From contig NZ_VHIZ01000052.1 of assembly GCF_006494375.1 (NCBI RefSeq), forward strand, positions 124,001-188,000: a DNA stretch of 64,000 bases, given 5' to 3'. This stretch comes from Pantoea anthophila. GTDB lineage: Bacteria; Pseudomonadota; Gammaproteobacteria; Enterobacterales; Enterobacteriaceae. The notes beneath the pieces were generated by a model, which saw only the letters and a list, made by a program, of their open reading frames with translations, was not told the DNA's origin and searched no databases. Position numbers and translations under genes: made by a program. Numbering within the stretch: position 1 is the stretch's first letter; each line of letters opens with the position of its first letter. Shown here piece after piece: positions 17,973 to 29,170 of this stretch.

Positions 17973-19814
17973 TTAATCGTCGAGGAAGCTACGCAGCACT
18001 TCCGAGCGGCTCGGATGGCGCAGTTTACGCAGGGCTTTCGCTTCAATCTGACGAATACGCTCACGCGTTACGTCAAACTGTTTGCCCACTTCTTCCAGCG
18101 TATGGTCGGTGTTCATATCGATACCGAAACGCATGCGCAGCACTTTCGCTTCACGCGCGGTCAGACCAGCCAGTACGTCATGGGTGGCAGAACGCAGGCT
18201 CTCTGAGGTAGCAGAATCCAGCGGCAGCTCCAGCGTGGTGTCTTCGATAAAATCGCCCAGATGTGAATCTTCATCATCACCAATCGGCGTCTCCATCGAG
18301 ATCGGCTCTTTAGCGATTTTCAGCACTTTGCGAATTTTATCTTCTGGCATCAGCATGCGTTCAGCCAGCTCTTCCGGCGTCGGCTCGCGACCCATCTCCT
18401 GCAGCATCTGGCGCGAAATACGGTTGAGCTTGTTGATGGTCTCAATCATATGCACCGGAATACGGATGGTACGTGCCTGGTCCGCGATAGAGCGGGTAAT
18501 CGCCTGACGGATCCACCAGGTCGCATAGGTCGAGAATTTGTAACCACGGCGATATTCAAACTTATCTACCGCTTTCATCAGGCCGATGTTACCTTCCTGA
18601 ATCAGGTCGAGGAACTGCAGACCGCGGTTGGTGTATTTCTTGGCAATTGAAATAACCAGACGCAGGTTCGCTTCCACCATCTCTTTCTTGGCGCGACGCG
18701 CTTTGGCTTCACCGATCGACATGCGACGGTTGATATCTTTAACCTGCTCAATGGTCAGGCCGGTCTCTTCTTCGACCTGCGCCAGCTTCTGCAGGGAACG
18801 CATAACGTCATCCTGCACTTCCAGCAGCTTTTCAGACCACGGCTTGTTCATCGCCAGCGCCGCTTTGAACCAGCTCTCATTGGTTTCGTTGCCGGTGAAC
18901 AGGGTGATGAAGTTTTTCTTCGGCATTTTGCACAGCTCAATACAGAGCTTCATGATCAGACGTTCCTGGGTACGGACACGTTCCATCATGGTGCGCATGC
19001 TGCCTACCAGGTAATCGAACTGCTTCGGTACCAGGCGGAACTGTTTGAAGACGTCAGAGAGGTTCTGGATTTCAGCAACGGCGGCGGCATGGCTGCGACC
19101 TTTGCTTTTGATCACGCTGCGGGTGGTTTCGTACTGCTTGCGCAGATCGGAGAACTTCTCGCGCGCCAGTTCCGGATCGATGGAGTTATCGTCCTCGGAG
19201 TTGTCGTCCTCGTCTTCGTCTTCATCTTCGTCGTCGTTACGATCGGCTTCAGACAGCTCAGAGCCCACGTGCGTAGCCGTTGGGGCCAGATCTTCTTCTG
19301 CGTTAGGATCGACGAAACCGGTAATCAGATCGGAAAGGCGTGATTCACCTGCTTCAACTTTGTCGTACTGATCCAGCAGGTAAGTAATCGCTTCAGGGTA
19401 TTCGGCAACGGAACACTGAACCTGGTTGATACCGTCTTCGATACGCTTCGCGATGTCGATTTCGCCTTCGCGCGTCAGCAGTTCAACGGTACCCATTTCA
19501 CGCATGTACATGCGAACCGGGTCAGTCGTACGCCCGATTTCAGATTCAACGCTGGATAACACCTGAGCGGCAGCTTCCGCGGCATCTTCGTCAGTATCGG
19601 AGCTGTTTTCGTTCAGCATCAGATCGTCGGCATCAGGGGCTTCTTCAACCACCTGAATACCCATGTCGTTAATCATCTGGATGATGTCTTCGATCTGATC
19701 GGAGTCGACGATATCTTCCGGCAGATGGTCATTGACCTCAGCATAGGTCAGATAGCCTTGCTCCTTACCACGGGTGACAAGAAGCTTGAGCTGTGACTGC
19801 GGGTTTTGCTCCAT
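17973..19814 (-). CDS. rpoD: RNA polymerase sigma-70 factor
   Basis: The primary sigma factor, 613 aa, the same length as E. coli. Region 1.1 occupies about 1-80. An acidic non-conserved insert follows (runs of D/E at about 190-210). Region 2 contains the -10-binding helix with [15 protein letters not shown] at about 425-440. Region 4 ends with the helix-turn-helix [20 protein letters not shown] near 580-600. It is the last gene of the rpsU-dnaG-rpoD macromolecular-synthesis operon; a leader of about 230 nt separates it from dnaG and may hold extra promoters. Confidence 0.98.
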   Translation of the reverse strand: MEQNPQSQLKLLVTRGKEQGYLTYAEVNDHLPEDIVDSDQIEDIIQMINDMGIQVVEEAPDADDLMLNENSSDTDEDAAEAAAQVLSSVESEIGRTTDPVRMYMREMGTVELLTREGEIDIAKRIEDGINQVQCSVAEYPEAITYLLDQYDKVEAGESRLSDLITGFVDPNAEEDLAPTATHVGSELSEADRNDDEDEDEDEDDNSEDDNSIDPELAREKFSDLRKQYETTRSVIKSKGRSHAAAVAEIQNLSDVFKQFRLVPKQFDYLVGSMRTMMERVRTQERLIMKLCIELCKMPKKNFITLFTGNETNESWFKAALAMNKPWSEKLLEVQDDVMRSLQKLAQVEEETGLTIEQVKDINRRMSIGEAKARRAKKEMVEANLRLVISIAKKYTNRGLQFLDLIQEGNIGLMKAVDKFEYRRGYKFSTYATWWIRQAITRSIADQARTIRIPVHMIETINKLNRISRQMLQEMGREPTPEELAERMLMPEDKIRKVLKIAKEPISMETPIGDDEDSHLGDFIEDTTLELPLDSATSESLRSATHDVLAGLTAREAKVLRMRFGIDMNTDHTLEEVGKQFDVTRERIRQIEAKALRKLRHPSRSEVLRSFLDD

Positions 19815-20045
19815 AAGACGGTATCCACACTTCTGTTAATTAGATTGGTGTCGGTCGGCAGCGAGCCAACAATAGCAGTGAAGGCCTTTAATTCTTGCCG
19901 CTGCCTTCGTCGCGGCGTGGGCTTTGCCCATCAGTAATCGGCACTTAAGCCGCGTGTATAAATCGTTGGTGGTACAGGCCTGGCTTAACGCCCACGGCCT
20001 TAAAACAGCCACGCCGCCCTCCATCAGAACGGGCAGCGTGCTAAA

Positions 20046-21791
20046 TTATTTTCGGGCAAACGCCTGACTGAGTGTCCAGAGCTCACGGCGCTCATCGGCG
20101 CTCAGTCCCTGGGTGCGTTCACGCGCTATCAGAAACTCCAGACGCTCTTCCAGAGCTGAGTCGTAGACGCTGGCCAGCGAGTCCTGAAACACCGCTTCGG
20201 CTTCTTCATCTACTATCATGTGGTTCCAGATCGCCAGCGTTTCAAGCGTCTGACTAAAATTTGTTCCGCGATATAACTCTAGTAGCTGTCCGGTGGTCAA
20301 TCCAGGATTCTCATTACAGCGACCGACTAATTCAATAAACAGCGGTAAACCCGGCATTTTTGACTCAGACAGCCCGTCAAGCGAAGGCACCATCGACGCC
20401 AGCTGCGGGTTCTGTATCAGTAACGCAATCAGCACGCGCATGGTGGTACGCTTAAGCGGCGGGGCAACCGGCGCCGTTCCGCTTGTGGCCAGCTTTGGCA
20501 TCAGCTTTTCAAGCTGATTGTCATCGAGAATACCCAGTTTATTTCCCAGCTCCTGACGCATATAAATACGTAAGGTCTCACCGGGGATCTGCGTAATCAG
20601 TGGTAAAGCCAGCGTGCTCAGGCGCGCTTTACCGTCGCGTGAGCTCAGATCCACCTGCGGCAGCAGGCTATCAAACAGAAACGAAGAGAGCGGCATTGCC
20701 TGCTCCATCCTCGCCTCGAAAGCGGCTTTACCCTCTTTGCGGACCAGCGTATCCGGATCTTCGCCATCGGGTAAAAACATAAAGCGTAGCTGACGACCAT
20801 CATTCATGTAAGGCAATGCGGTCTCAAGCGCACGCCATGCTGCTTCACGTCCGGCCCGGTCGCCGTCGTAACAGCAGATCACGGTGTCGGTACTGCGGAA
20901 CAGCAACTGAATGTGTTCAGCCGTGGTGGAGGTGCCCAGCGACGCAACAGCATAATCGATGCCATACTGCGCCAGCGCAACCACGTCCATGTATCCCTCG
21001 ACCACTAACAGGCGGGCGGGTTCAGGATGATTTTTTACTGCTTCATACAGGCCATAGAGCTGGCGGCCTTTATGGAAAATCGGTGTTTCCGGCGAGTTCA
21101 GGTATTTCGGCGTTTCGTTACTCAGGACACGTCCGCCAAAACCGATGACGCGGCCACGCTTATCGCGAATCGGAAACATGACGCGGTCGCGAAACCGGTC
21201 ATAGGTACGGCCTTTGTCATTGCTGACCAGCATGCCCGCTTCCATCAGTGACTCGCGGTCTTCGGATTGCTTGCCAAAACGCTTGAGAACGTTGTCCCAG
21301 CCGGCGGGGGCATACCCTATCGCAAAGTGATCGATGATTTCGGCGCTCAGACCACGACGATCGAGATAGTCGCGGGCTGCCTGCGCGCTGGACTGCTGCA
21401 GGCTCTGCTGATAAAAACCGTTCAGGCTCTCCATCAGCTGATACAGGCTCTGGCGCTGATGGCGTTCCATCTGGCTGGGCCCGCTGCCTGCTTCATAAGG
21501 CACGTCTAAACCGTGGGCGGTGGCTAACTCTTCGATACTCTCAACAAACTCCAGACGATCAAAGTTCATTAAAAAGTCGATGGCATTGCCGTGTGCGCCA
21601 CAGCCGAAACAGTGATAAAACTGTTTTTCGCCGTTTACGGTGAAAGAGGGGGTTTTTTCATTGTGGAAAGGACAGCACGCGTGGAAATTCTTACCCTGCT
21701 TTTTCAGCTTAACGCGGGCATCGATAAGATCCACGATATCCGTGCGGGCAAGTAAATCGTTGATAAATACGCGTGGAATTCGTCCAGCCAT
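20046..21791 (-). CDS. dnaG: DNA primase
   Basis: Makes RNA primers for the replication fork together with DnaB helicase. The 581-aa protein has the N-terminal zinc-binding domain (CPFHNEKTPSF and HCFGCG, about residues 40-65). The TOPRIM catalytic core follows, with VEGYMDV at about 265 and YDGDRAG at about 310. The C-terminal DnaB-interaction domain completes it. It is the middle gene of the rpsU-dnaG-rpoD operon, downstream of an attenuator hairpin that keeps primase levels low. Confidence 0.98.
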   Translation of the reverse strand: MAGRIPRVFINDLLARTDIVDLIDARVKLKKQGKNFHACCPFHNEKTPSFTVNGEKQFYHCFGCGAHGNAIDFLMNFDRLEFVESIEELATAHGLDVPYEAGSGPSQMERHQRQSLYQLMESLNGFYQQSLQQSSAQAARDYLDRRGLSAEIIDHFAIGYAPAGWDNVLKRFGKQSEDRESLMEAGMLVSNDKGRTYDRFRDRVMFPIRDKRGRVIGFGGRVLSNETPKYLNSPETPIFHKGRQLYGLYEAVKNHPEPARLLVVEGYMDVVALAQYGIDYAVASLGTSTTAEHIQLLFRSTDTVICCYDGDRAGREAAWRALETALPYMNDGRQLRFMFLPDGEDPDTLVRKEGKAAFEARMEQAMPLSSFLFDSLLPQVDLSSRDGKARLSTLALPLITQIPGETLRIYMRQELGNKLGILDDNQLEKLMPKLATSGTAPVAPPLKRTTMRVLIALLIQNPQLASMVPSLDGLSESKMPGLPLFIELVGRCNENPGLTTGQLLELYRGTNFSQTLETLAIWNHMIVDEEAEAVFQDSLASVYDSALEERLEFLIARERTQGLSADERRELWTLSQAFARK

Positions 21792-21825
21792 ACGCCCCGG
21801 TTTTTCAGCTCATAAACGGCAACAA

Positions 21826-21853
21826 GCCGCGCTTCCTTTCGGAAAGCACGGCC
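21826..21853 (-). terminator. rpsU-dnaG attenuator hairpin
   Basis: Read on the minus strand, GCCGTGCTTTCC pairs imperfectly with GGAAGCGCGGC around a GAAA loop, followed by TTGTT. It lies between rpsU and dnaG, where E. coli has terminator T1 that lowers dnaG expression relative to rpsU. Confidence 0.75.
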
Positions 21854-21909
21854 TTTTACTTGACTCTGTCTGCGTGAATCACGCGGTGGAGGCGGACCTC
21901 CGGAACGAC

Positions 21910-23416
<1,507 letters not shown>

Positions 23417-23420
23417 TGTG

Positions 23421-23447
23421 AAAAAAGCCGGCTTGCCGGCTTTTTTT
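23421..23447. terminator. Bidirectional terminator between tsaD and plsY
   Basis: Stem AAAAAAGCCGGC / GCCGGCTTTTTTT with a 2-nt centre, between convergent genes. Its right end overlaps the last codon of plsY. Confidence 0.9.
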
Positions 23448-24051
23448 ATGGCTGAGATTTCTTTTTGCGCTTCCAGATCTTGCCTTCCTGTCCCCGCCAC
23501 AGCCGCTGAATATTATCGTGATGACGCAGCAGGATCAGACAGGAGAGCATGGAAACCGGGAAGGTGAACTGCGGTTTGAACCACCAGACGTAAAACGGCG
23601 CAATCAGCGCGCTGACGATAGCGCCCAGTGACGAGTAGCCGCTGAGCAGAACCGTTAACAGCCAGGTGCCGGTCACCAGGCCGGTCAGATCCCAGCCAAT
23701 GGGCGCGATGGCACCGAATGCCGTCGCCACCCCTTTTCCGCCGCGAAAGCGAAAGAACACCGGATAGATATGACCCAGGCAGGCGGCAATCGCGGTGAGG
23801 CCAAGATAAAGCGGGGGAACGTGCATCAGCCAGGCCAGCCAGACCGGCACCATCCCTTTCAGCACATCAAACACTAATACGGTGGCGGCTGCGGCTTTAC
23901 CGCCCAGGCGCAGCACGTTGGTCGCCCCCGGATTGCCGGACCCGTGTGTGCGGGGATCGGGCAGGCCAGCGACTTTACAGACCAGAATGGCACTGGAAAT
24001 CGAACCGCAAAGATACGCGAAAATAATCATACCAAGCGCGAAAGCACTCAT
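23446..24051 (-). CDS. plsY: Acyl-phosphate glycerol-3-phosphate acyltransferase PlsY
   Basis: Inner-membrane enzyme that acylates glycerol-3-phosphate from acyl-phosphate, the first step of phospholipid synthesis. The 201-aa protein has about five hydrophobic segments. The family loops are visible: [12 protein letters not shown] (about 37-48), a loop around [15 protein letters not shown] (about 98-112), and a C-terminal lysine-rich tail. It is divergent from folB, the same order as E. coli (ygiH). Confidence 0.95.
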   Translation of the reverse strand: MSAFALGMIIFAYLCGSISSAILVCKVAGLPDPRTHGSGNPGATNVLRLGGKAAAATVLVFDVLKGMVPVWLAWLMHVPPLYLGLTAIAACLGHIYPVFFRFRGGKGVATAFGAIAPIGWDLTGLVTGTWLLTVLLSGYSSLGAIVSALIAPFYVWWFKPQFTFPVSMLSCLILLRHHDNIQRLWRGQEGKIWKRKKKSQP

Positions 24052-24159
24052 AACACCGTACCGTTCCCTTCAGGGTCGTTTTGATCTCTTCAACCGTGGA
24101 TAATACGCATAATCCGCCGGAAGTGGTATCCGGCTTAGCCAAAAACAGAGAGTCTTATC

Positions 24160-24519
24160 ATGGATATCGTATTTATAGAACAACTCACGGTGTTCACCAC
24201 CATTGGCGTTTACGACTGGGAACAGGGCATACAGCAGAAGCTGGTGCTCGATGTCGAAATGGCCTGGGATAACCGGCTGGCGGCCAGCAGCGACGATGTG
24301 AAGGACTGCCTCAGCTATGCCGATGTCTCCTCGGCCATTCTGACGCATCTGACCGGCAGCCGTTTCGCTCTGGTGGAACGGGTTGCTGAAGAAATTGCGG
24401 ATCTGTTGATGAACCGTTTCAATTCGCCTGGCGTACGCATAAAGGTCAGCAAACCGGGCGCGGTGGCCCAGGCGGCGCAGGTTGGCGTGCGAATCGAGCG
24501 CGGGACTATTCCTAAATAA
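24160..24519 (+). CDS. folB: Dihydroneopterin aldolase
   Basis: Cleaves 7,8-dihydroneopterin to 6-hydroxymethyl-dihydropterin and glycolaldehyde in folate synthesis. The 119-aa product has the conserved IGVYDWEQ segment with E21 at the pterin-anchoring position and a C-terminal lysine in IKVSKPGA. Length and sequence match E. coli FolB. It is monocistronic, divergent from plsY, with uppP downstream on the same strand. Confidence 0.95.
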   Translation: MDIVFIEQLTVFTTIGVYDWEQGIQQKLVLDVEMAWDNRLAASSDDVKDCLSYADVSSAILTHLTGSRFALVERVAEEIADLLMNRFNSPGVRIKVSKPGAVAQAAQVGVRIERGTIPK

Positions 24520-24710
24520 ATACGATGTGATTGCCATCACAATGAAACCAAACCAAATTACTGTCTGTCATAGCCTGTACCGATACGTTACAGCAGGCGA
24601 ATCGGTTTAGACCTTAAGGTTTACTTCAGGCTAACAGCGGCATGATTTCAGGCGATAGCAGCGCGCTACCGCCTTTTTAATGGTTTTGAAACGGATAGAG
24701 GGAACATTTG

Positions 24711-25529
24711 ATGGCAGATATTCATCAGCTTTGGGTAGCTGCAATCCTGGGCGTTGTGGAAGGGCTGACCGAATTTTTACCGGTCTCTTCCACAGGGCAC
24801 ATGATTATAGTGGGTCACCTGCTGGGCTTTGAGGGTGAAAAAGCCGAGACCTTTGAAGTTGTGATCCAGTTAGGATCGATTCTGGCCGTAGTGGTGATGT
24901 TCTGGCGCCGTCTGTTCGGGCTGATCGGCATCCACTTTGGCGAAGTGAAACATGAGGGCGTCGGCAGCGGTCGTCTGTCGCTGATCCATATTCTGCTGGG
25001 CATGGTACCGGCGGTGGTTGTGGGTCTGGTGCTGCACGATCAGATTAAAACGCTGTTTAATCCGATCAACGTGATGTACGCGCTGGTGGTCGGGGGTGTG
25101 CTGCTGCTGGCCGCCGAGTTCCTGAAGCCAAAACAGCCGAAAGCCGTGGGCGTCGATGATATTACCTATCGTCAGGCGTTTATGATTGGCTGCTTCCAGT
25201 GCCTGGCGCTGTGGCCTGGCTTCTCCCGTTCCGGTGCCACTATCTCTGGCGGGATGCTGATGGGCGTGAGCCGCTATGCCGCGTCGGAGTTCTCCTTCAT
25301 CCTGGCCGTGCCAATGATGATGGGCGCGACCGTGCTGGATATGTACAAGAGCATCGGCTTCCTGACGATGGCCGATTTCCCGATGTTCGCGGTGGGCTTT
25401 GTGACGGCATTTATCGTGGCGCTGATTGCGATCAAAGCCTTCCTTGAGCTGATCAAACGCATCTCTTTTGTCTCGTTCGCCATCTACCGCTTTATCGTCG
25501 CGGCAGCGGTCTACATGGTCTTCATGTAA
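24711..25529 (+). CDS. uppP: Undecaprenyl-diphosphate phosphatase
   Basis: Recycles the lipid carrier undecaprenyl diphosphate for cell-wall synthesis; also called BacA because overexpression gives bacitracin resistance. The 272-aa inner-membrane protein shows both signature motifs: [14 protein letters not shown] (about 17-30) and [14 protein letters not shown] (about 168-181). ATG 24711 is preceded by AGAGGGAA; the TTG just before it is not needed. It converges on cca. Confidence 0.97.
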   Translation: MADIHQLWVAAILGVVEGLTEFLPVSSTGHMIIVGHLLGFEGEKAETFEVVIQLGSILAVVVMFWRRLFGLIGIHFGEVKHEGVGSGRLSLIHILLGMVPAVVVGLVLHDQIKTLFNPINVMYALVVGGVLLLAAEFLKPKQPKAVGVDDITYRQAFMIGCFQCLALWPGFSRSGATISGGMLMGVSRYAASEFSFILAVPMMMGATVLDMYKSIGFLTMADFPMFAVGFVTAFIVALIAIKAFLELIKRISFVSFAIYRFIVAAAVYMVFM

Positions 25530-25535
25530 ACCGCA

Positions 25536-25558
25536 GGCAGACTGCTAGTCAGTCTGCC
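25536..25558. terminator. Hairpin between uppP and cca
   Basis: Perfect 9-bp stem GGCAGACTG / CAGTCTGCC with a 5-nt loop. It overlaps the last codons of cca and lies just after uppP; the T-runs are poor. Confidence 0.55.
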
Positions 25559-26777
25559 CGATCGCCAGACCCTGCGCGACGGCGTCAACCCGTCGTCGCG
25601 TTAACTCCTCCCGCACTTCCGCACCTTTAAATCCCGCCTCGATCACGGCTTTAGTGGGAACCGCCTGGGCCAGCGCAAAAGCGCGACGCAGATAGTCACC
25701 CTGCGGATAGGCCATACTCTCCAGCCCGGCACGCCCGCGTGCGTCCGCTTCACTGGTCAGCGCCATCTGTTCGACGCGCTGCGGCTTGCGCCACGCATCA
25801 ATCCGGTCGAACAGCGCCACCAGCGACGCCGCGGATTGCCGCTCAATGGTGTGCACCACGTCGTGAAATTCGGTCACGATCAGGGCCAGATCGCGAATCG
25901 CGTTGGGCACCCGCAGCCGCTGACACAGCGCCTCAACCAGCGGCACACCCGCCAGACCATGACCATGATGGCTGGGCCAAAGCTCAGGCGGCGTCAGTGC
26001 CTTACCGACGTCATGGAACAGCGTGGCGAAGCGCACCTCGATCTCTCCGGAGAGCGCGGCAGCCATCGCCAGCGTCATCAGCGTGTGGACGCCGGTGTCG
26101 ATCTCCGGGTGCCACTTCGCAGGGGCCGGGATGCCAAACAGATTGTCCAGTTCGGGGAAAAGCACCTGCAGCGCACCGCAGTCGCGCAGTACCTGAAAAT
26201 AGACCTGCGGATTACGGGTGCTGAGCGCTTTTTCCGTCTCCTTCCACACCCGCTCAGCCGTAAGATTTGCCAGCTCTCCGCTCTCCGCCATCTGCTGCAT
26301 CAGCTGCCGGGTTTCAGGGGCGATACGAAAGTTGAGGTGAGCAAAACGCGCCGCAAAGCGCGCGACCCGCAAAACCCGCAGCGGGTCTTCACTGAAAGCC
26401 GCAGAAACATGGCGCAGCAGGCGCTGAGCGATATCACGCTGGCCGTTGTAGGGATCGACCAGTTTGCCATGCTCATCCTGCGCTATAGCGTTAATCGTCA
26501 GATCGCGCCGCTGTAAGTCCTGCTCCAGCGTCACGTCGGGAGCAGACCAGGTCACAAATCCGGTATAGCCTTTCCCGTTTTTCCGCTCGGTTCGTGCCAG
26601 CGCATACTCTTCGCGGCTGACAGGATGCAGGAAAACGGGAAAATCGCGACCGACCTGCTGATAGCCCTGCTCCAGCATGGCTTCAGGCGTGGCACCGGTC
26701 ACCACCCAGTCTTTGTCTGTAACCGGCAGATTCAGCAGCGCATCACGCACCGCACCGCCAACAAGAAACGTCTTCAC
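25545..26777 (-). CDS. cca: CCA-adding tRNA nucleotidyltransferase
   Basis: Adds or repairs the 3' CCA end of tRNAs; enterobacterial forms also carry phosphohydrolase activity. The nucleotidyltransferase head has [12 protein letters not shown] and catalytic D21 and D23 (VTDKDW). An HD phosphohydrolase domain follows (FHDVGKAL at about 255). The start is a GTG at 26777, chosen because GGAG lies 6 nt upstream and the protein then begins like E. coli Cca; the frame extends upstream to 26810 without support. 410 aa. Confidence 0.95.
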   Translation of the reverse strand: MKTFLVGGAVRDALLNLPVTDKDWVVTGATPEAMLEQGYQQVGRDFPVFLHPVSREEYALARTERKNGKGYTGFVTWSAPDVTLEQDLQRRDLTINAIAQDEHGKLVDPYNGQRDIAQRLLRHVSAAFSEDPLRVLRVARFAARFAHLNFRIAPETRQLMQQMAESGELANLTAERVWKETEKALSTRNPQVYFQVLRDCGALQVLFPELDNLFGIPAPAKWHPEIDTGVHTLMTLAMAAALSGEIEVRFATLFHDVGKALTPPELWPSHHGHGLAGVPLVEALCQRLRVPNAIRDLALIVTEFHDVVHTIERQSAASLVALFDRIDAWRKPQRVEQMALTSEADARGRAGLESMAYPQGDYLRRAFALAQAVPTKAVIEAGFKGAEVREELTRRRVDAVAQGLAIGQTD

Positions 26778-26890
26778 GTAAAACTCCAGAGAAAAAGAAA
26801 TGATCGGCACGCCGGGCGCATCCCGCGCCTGAAATCAGCGGTGCATCTGGTTTTATTGTTGCACAGATTGCCCGGATTGCAGACATGCCA

Positions 26891-26916
26891 AAGGGGGGAT
26901 CGTCTGATCCCCCCTT
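26891..26916 (-). terminator. Hairpin after ygiM
   Basis: Perfect 11-bp GC-rich stem AAGGGGGGATC / GATCCCCCCTT with a 4-nt loop, in the ygiM-cca gap. The following T-run is short, so it may be a terminator or a 3'-end stabiliser. Confidence 0.65.
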
Positions 26917-26935
26917 TAAAACCGGCAGAATGCGG

Positions 26936-27556
26936 TCAGTTCATCCAGCGATCGCTTTTCTTGCGGCGCGGCAGCATGTGCGGCAGTAACAGACCCAGCA
27001 GCAGGCCGACGCCCAGCACGCCGCCGCCATACATAAACCACTGCATGATGATGGTACGCTGCTTGTCATCCAGCTGAACGTTGGCGGCGCTGACTTTCTT
27101 CTGCGCGACGATCAGCTCATTTTTCAGCTTCTGATTTTCGTCTTTCAGCCCGTTGATGACACCGTCGCTGCTGGCGACTTTGTTCTGCATCTCGGCGGTG
27201 CGCTGGTTCCAGCTGTTGTCGATGTTATCCAGCTTGGCGGTCAGATCTTTGACCTGCTGCTCAAGCTGCGGCACCCGGGTGCGCAGGCTCGGATTTGCGC
27301 TGAGCTGCGACAGGGGGATCCAGGTGGTGCGGCCTTCCGAATCGCGGATCTGGCCATAATGAGTATCATTGTTGGTCTGTAACAGCTGCACCTCTTCCCC
27401 GGCGTTCAGCTTACCGAGCAGGCGGAACTGGTCGCCGGGGCCGCTGCGCACCCAGGTCGAGAGTTCATCAGAGACATAGCGTTTTTCGTCGGCGTGGGCA
27501 GGTGCAAGGGTGCTGAGGGCCAGCAAAGTGATTCCAGCGAGTGTGATTTTTTTCAT
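26936..27556 (-). CDS. ygiM: YgiM-type SH3-domain membrane protein
   Basis: Envelope protein of unclear function, 206 aa. It has a cleavable-looking signal peptide (ends PAHA, about residue 22) and a bacterial SH3 domain at about 25-90 (STWVRSGPGDQFRLLG). A coiled coil at about 95-165 follows, then one transmembrane segment (about 168-190) and a basic cytoplasmic tail (RRKKSDR). This layout places the SH3 domain in the periplasm. In E. coli ygiM is likewise upstream of cca. Role in wall or metal homeostasis is not settled. Confidence 0.9.
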   Translation of the reverse strand: MKKITLAGITLLALSTLAPAHADEKRYVSDELSTWVRSGPGDQFRLLGKLNAGEEVQLLQTNNDTHYGQIRDSEGRTTWIPLSQLSANPSLRTRVPQLEQQVKDLTAKLDNIDNSWNQRTAEMQNKVASSDGVINGLKDENQKLKNELIVAQKKVSAANVQLDDKQRTIIMQWFMYGGGVLGVGLLLGLLLPHMLPRRKKSDRWMN

Positions 27557-27826
27557 TCGATTTCGTTTGGCTTAATCTGACTAAAAATTTACCGGCACAG
27601 TCTGGAGAGGCCCCGCATAAATCTGAATGAGAACTATCCTGGTCTCATGGGAGTGCGAAAAGGTCTGCAAAGCGCAAAGAAAGCAGAGACAGCGCCGCTT
27701 CTGTGCATTAATCTTCGCCTCATAACCCCTTGCCCTCAGGCGACAGCGTAACCAGCCTGCTGATAATCGCCTGAAATATGCAGGAAAAACCCTCTTAAGT
27801 GCCAGCGGCGTAGTGAATAAAAAATT

Positions 27827-29137
27827 ATGACCATCGAAATCGAACTAAAGTTCATTGCAACTCCACAAGCGGCCGGGAAACTGGCTGAGTACTTCTCCAC
27901 TTTGCCGCATCAGCATCAGGCGGCCCGTGAACTGACCAACATCTACTTTGAGACCGATGACAACCAGCTGCGACGCTGGGACATGGGCTTACGCATTCGT
28001 GGCATCGATAAACAGTATGAGATGACCCTGAAGGCCGCGGGGCAGACGCTGGGCGGACTGCATCAGCGCCCGGAATACAACGTTGAACTCAGCGAACCGG
28101 TGCTCGATATTGCGCGCCTGCCCGCCACGATCTGGCCGCAGGGCACCGATGTCGCGGCGCTCCAGTCGCGCTTACAGCCGCTTTTCACCACCCATTTCCA
28201 GCGCGAGATCTGGCTGATTACCGCTGGAAACAGCGAAATTGAAGTGGCGTTTGACCAGGGCGAGGTGTCGGCCGGTGAGTTCAGCGAACCGCTGTGCGAG
28301 GTCGAGCTTGAGCTGAAGCGTGGCGAACGTCAGGATCTGCTGACCTTTGCACAGCAGCTGGTGGCGCAGGGGGGACTGCGGATGGGCAGCCTGAGTAAAG
28401 CCGCCCGGGGTTATCAGCTGGCGCAGGGGAATCCGCCGCGCCTGATCAAGCCGTTCCCGCTGCTCAAAGCGGGGGCGAAAGCCACCGTGGAGCAGGGGAT
28501 GGTCGCCGCCATGTCGGCTGGTCTCAGCCACTGGCAATATCATGAAGAGGTCTGGCTGCGGGGCAACGCGGCAGCACAGGATGCGGTGCGCGAAGCGCTG
28601 GATCTGCTGCGCCAGGCGTTCAGCCTGTTTGGTGCTCTGGTGCCACGCAAAGCCAGCAGCGCGCTGCGTCAGCAACTGACCACGCTGGAAGAGACGCTGG
28701 TGAATGAAGAGCAGGCCGCTGCTGCCTTCTGTCTCTCTTCACTCTCCGTTGAGACCCAGCTGGCTCTGACGCACTGGCTGGCGGAATCTCAGTGGCGTCA
28801 GTGGATCGACGTCAAAGGGGAAACCAAGCTACAGGGCTCCTTTAAACGCTTCAGCGACATCATGCTGAGCCGCGTGAATGCCGATCTGAGAGAGACCTTC
28901 AGCACGGTGAAACAGCCGAACGAATATCAGGACAAGGCGACCCGTCTGGCGCGTCAGCTGCTGACGGTTCACCTGCTGGCCGGATCCTACGCGCCTGAAA
29001 CCGTCGCCAGCTGGCTGGAACCCTGGCAGCAGCTGCTGTCAGCCATTCATGAAAAGCAGGAGTCGGGCTTAGCCTGGCTGGCCTCGCAGGCAATGAAACA
29101 GTCGCCGTTCTGGCTCACCAGCGGCACAGGCCGCTAA
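27827..29137 (+). CDS. ygiF: Inorganic triphosphatase YgiF (CYTH + CHAD)
   Basis: Hydrolyses inorganic tripolyphosphate. The 436-aa protein has an N-terminal CYTH domain with the ExExK signature at E4, E6 and K8. It continues as a helical CHAD domain (about 215-430) rich in His and Arg that would bind polyphosphate. It starts an operon with glnE, 33 nt downstream, then hldE, as in E. coli. The 270-nt gap to the divergent ygiM holds the promoters. Confidence 0.94.
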   Translation: MTIEIELKFIATPQAAGKLAEYFSTLPHQHQAARELTNIYFETDDNQLRRWDMGLRIRGIDKQYEMTLKAAGQTLGGLHQRPEYNVELSEPVLDIARLPATIWPQGTDVAALQSRLQPLFTTHFQREIWLITAGNSEIEVAFDQGEVSAGEFSEPLCEVELELKRGERQDLLTFAQQLVAQGGLRMGSLSKAARGYQLAQGNPPRLIKPFPLLKAGAKATVEQGMVAAMSAGLSHWQYHEEVWLRGNAAAQDAVREALDLLRQAFSLFGALVPRKASSALRQQLTTLEETLVNEEQAAAAFCLSSLSVETQLALTHWLAESQWRQWIDVKGETKLQGSFKRFSDIMLSRVNADLRETFSTVKQPNEYQDKATRLARQLLTVHLLAGSYAPETVASWLEPWQQLLSAIHEKQESGLAWLASQAMKQSPFWLTSGTGR

Positions 29138-29170
29138 CCGCTTTCAGGTCACGCCATCAAGGAGGGCGTT

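Noticed and set aside
19140-19343. Plus-strand frames rich in Ser or Val opposite rpoD
   Set aside because: They are the complement of the acidic Asp/Glu repeat region of rpoD.
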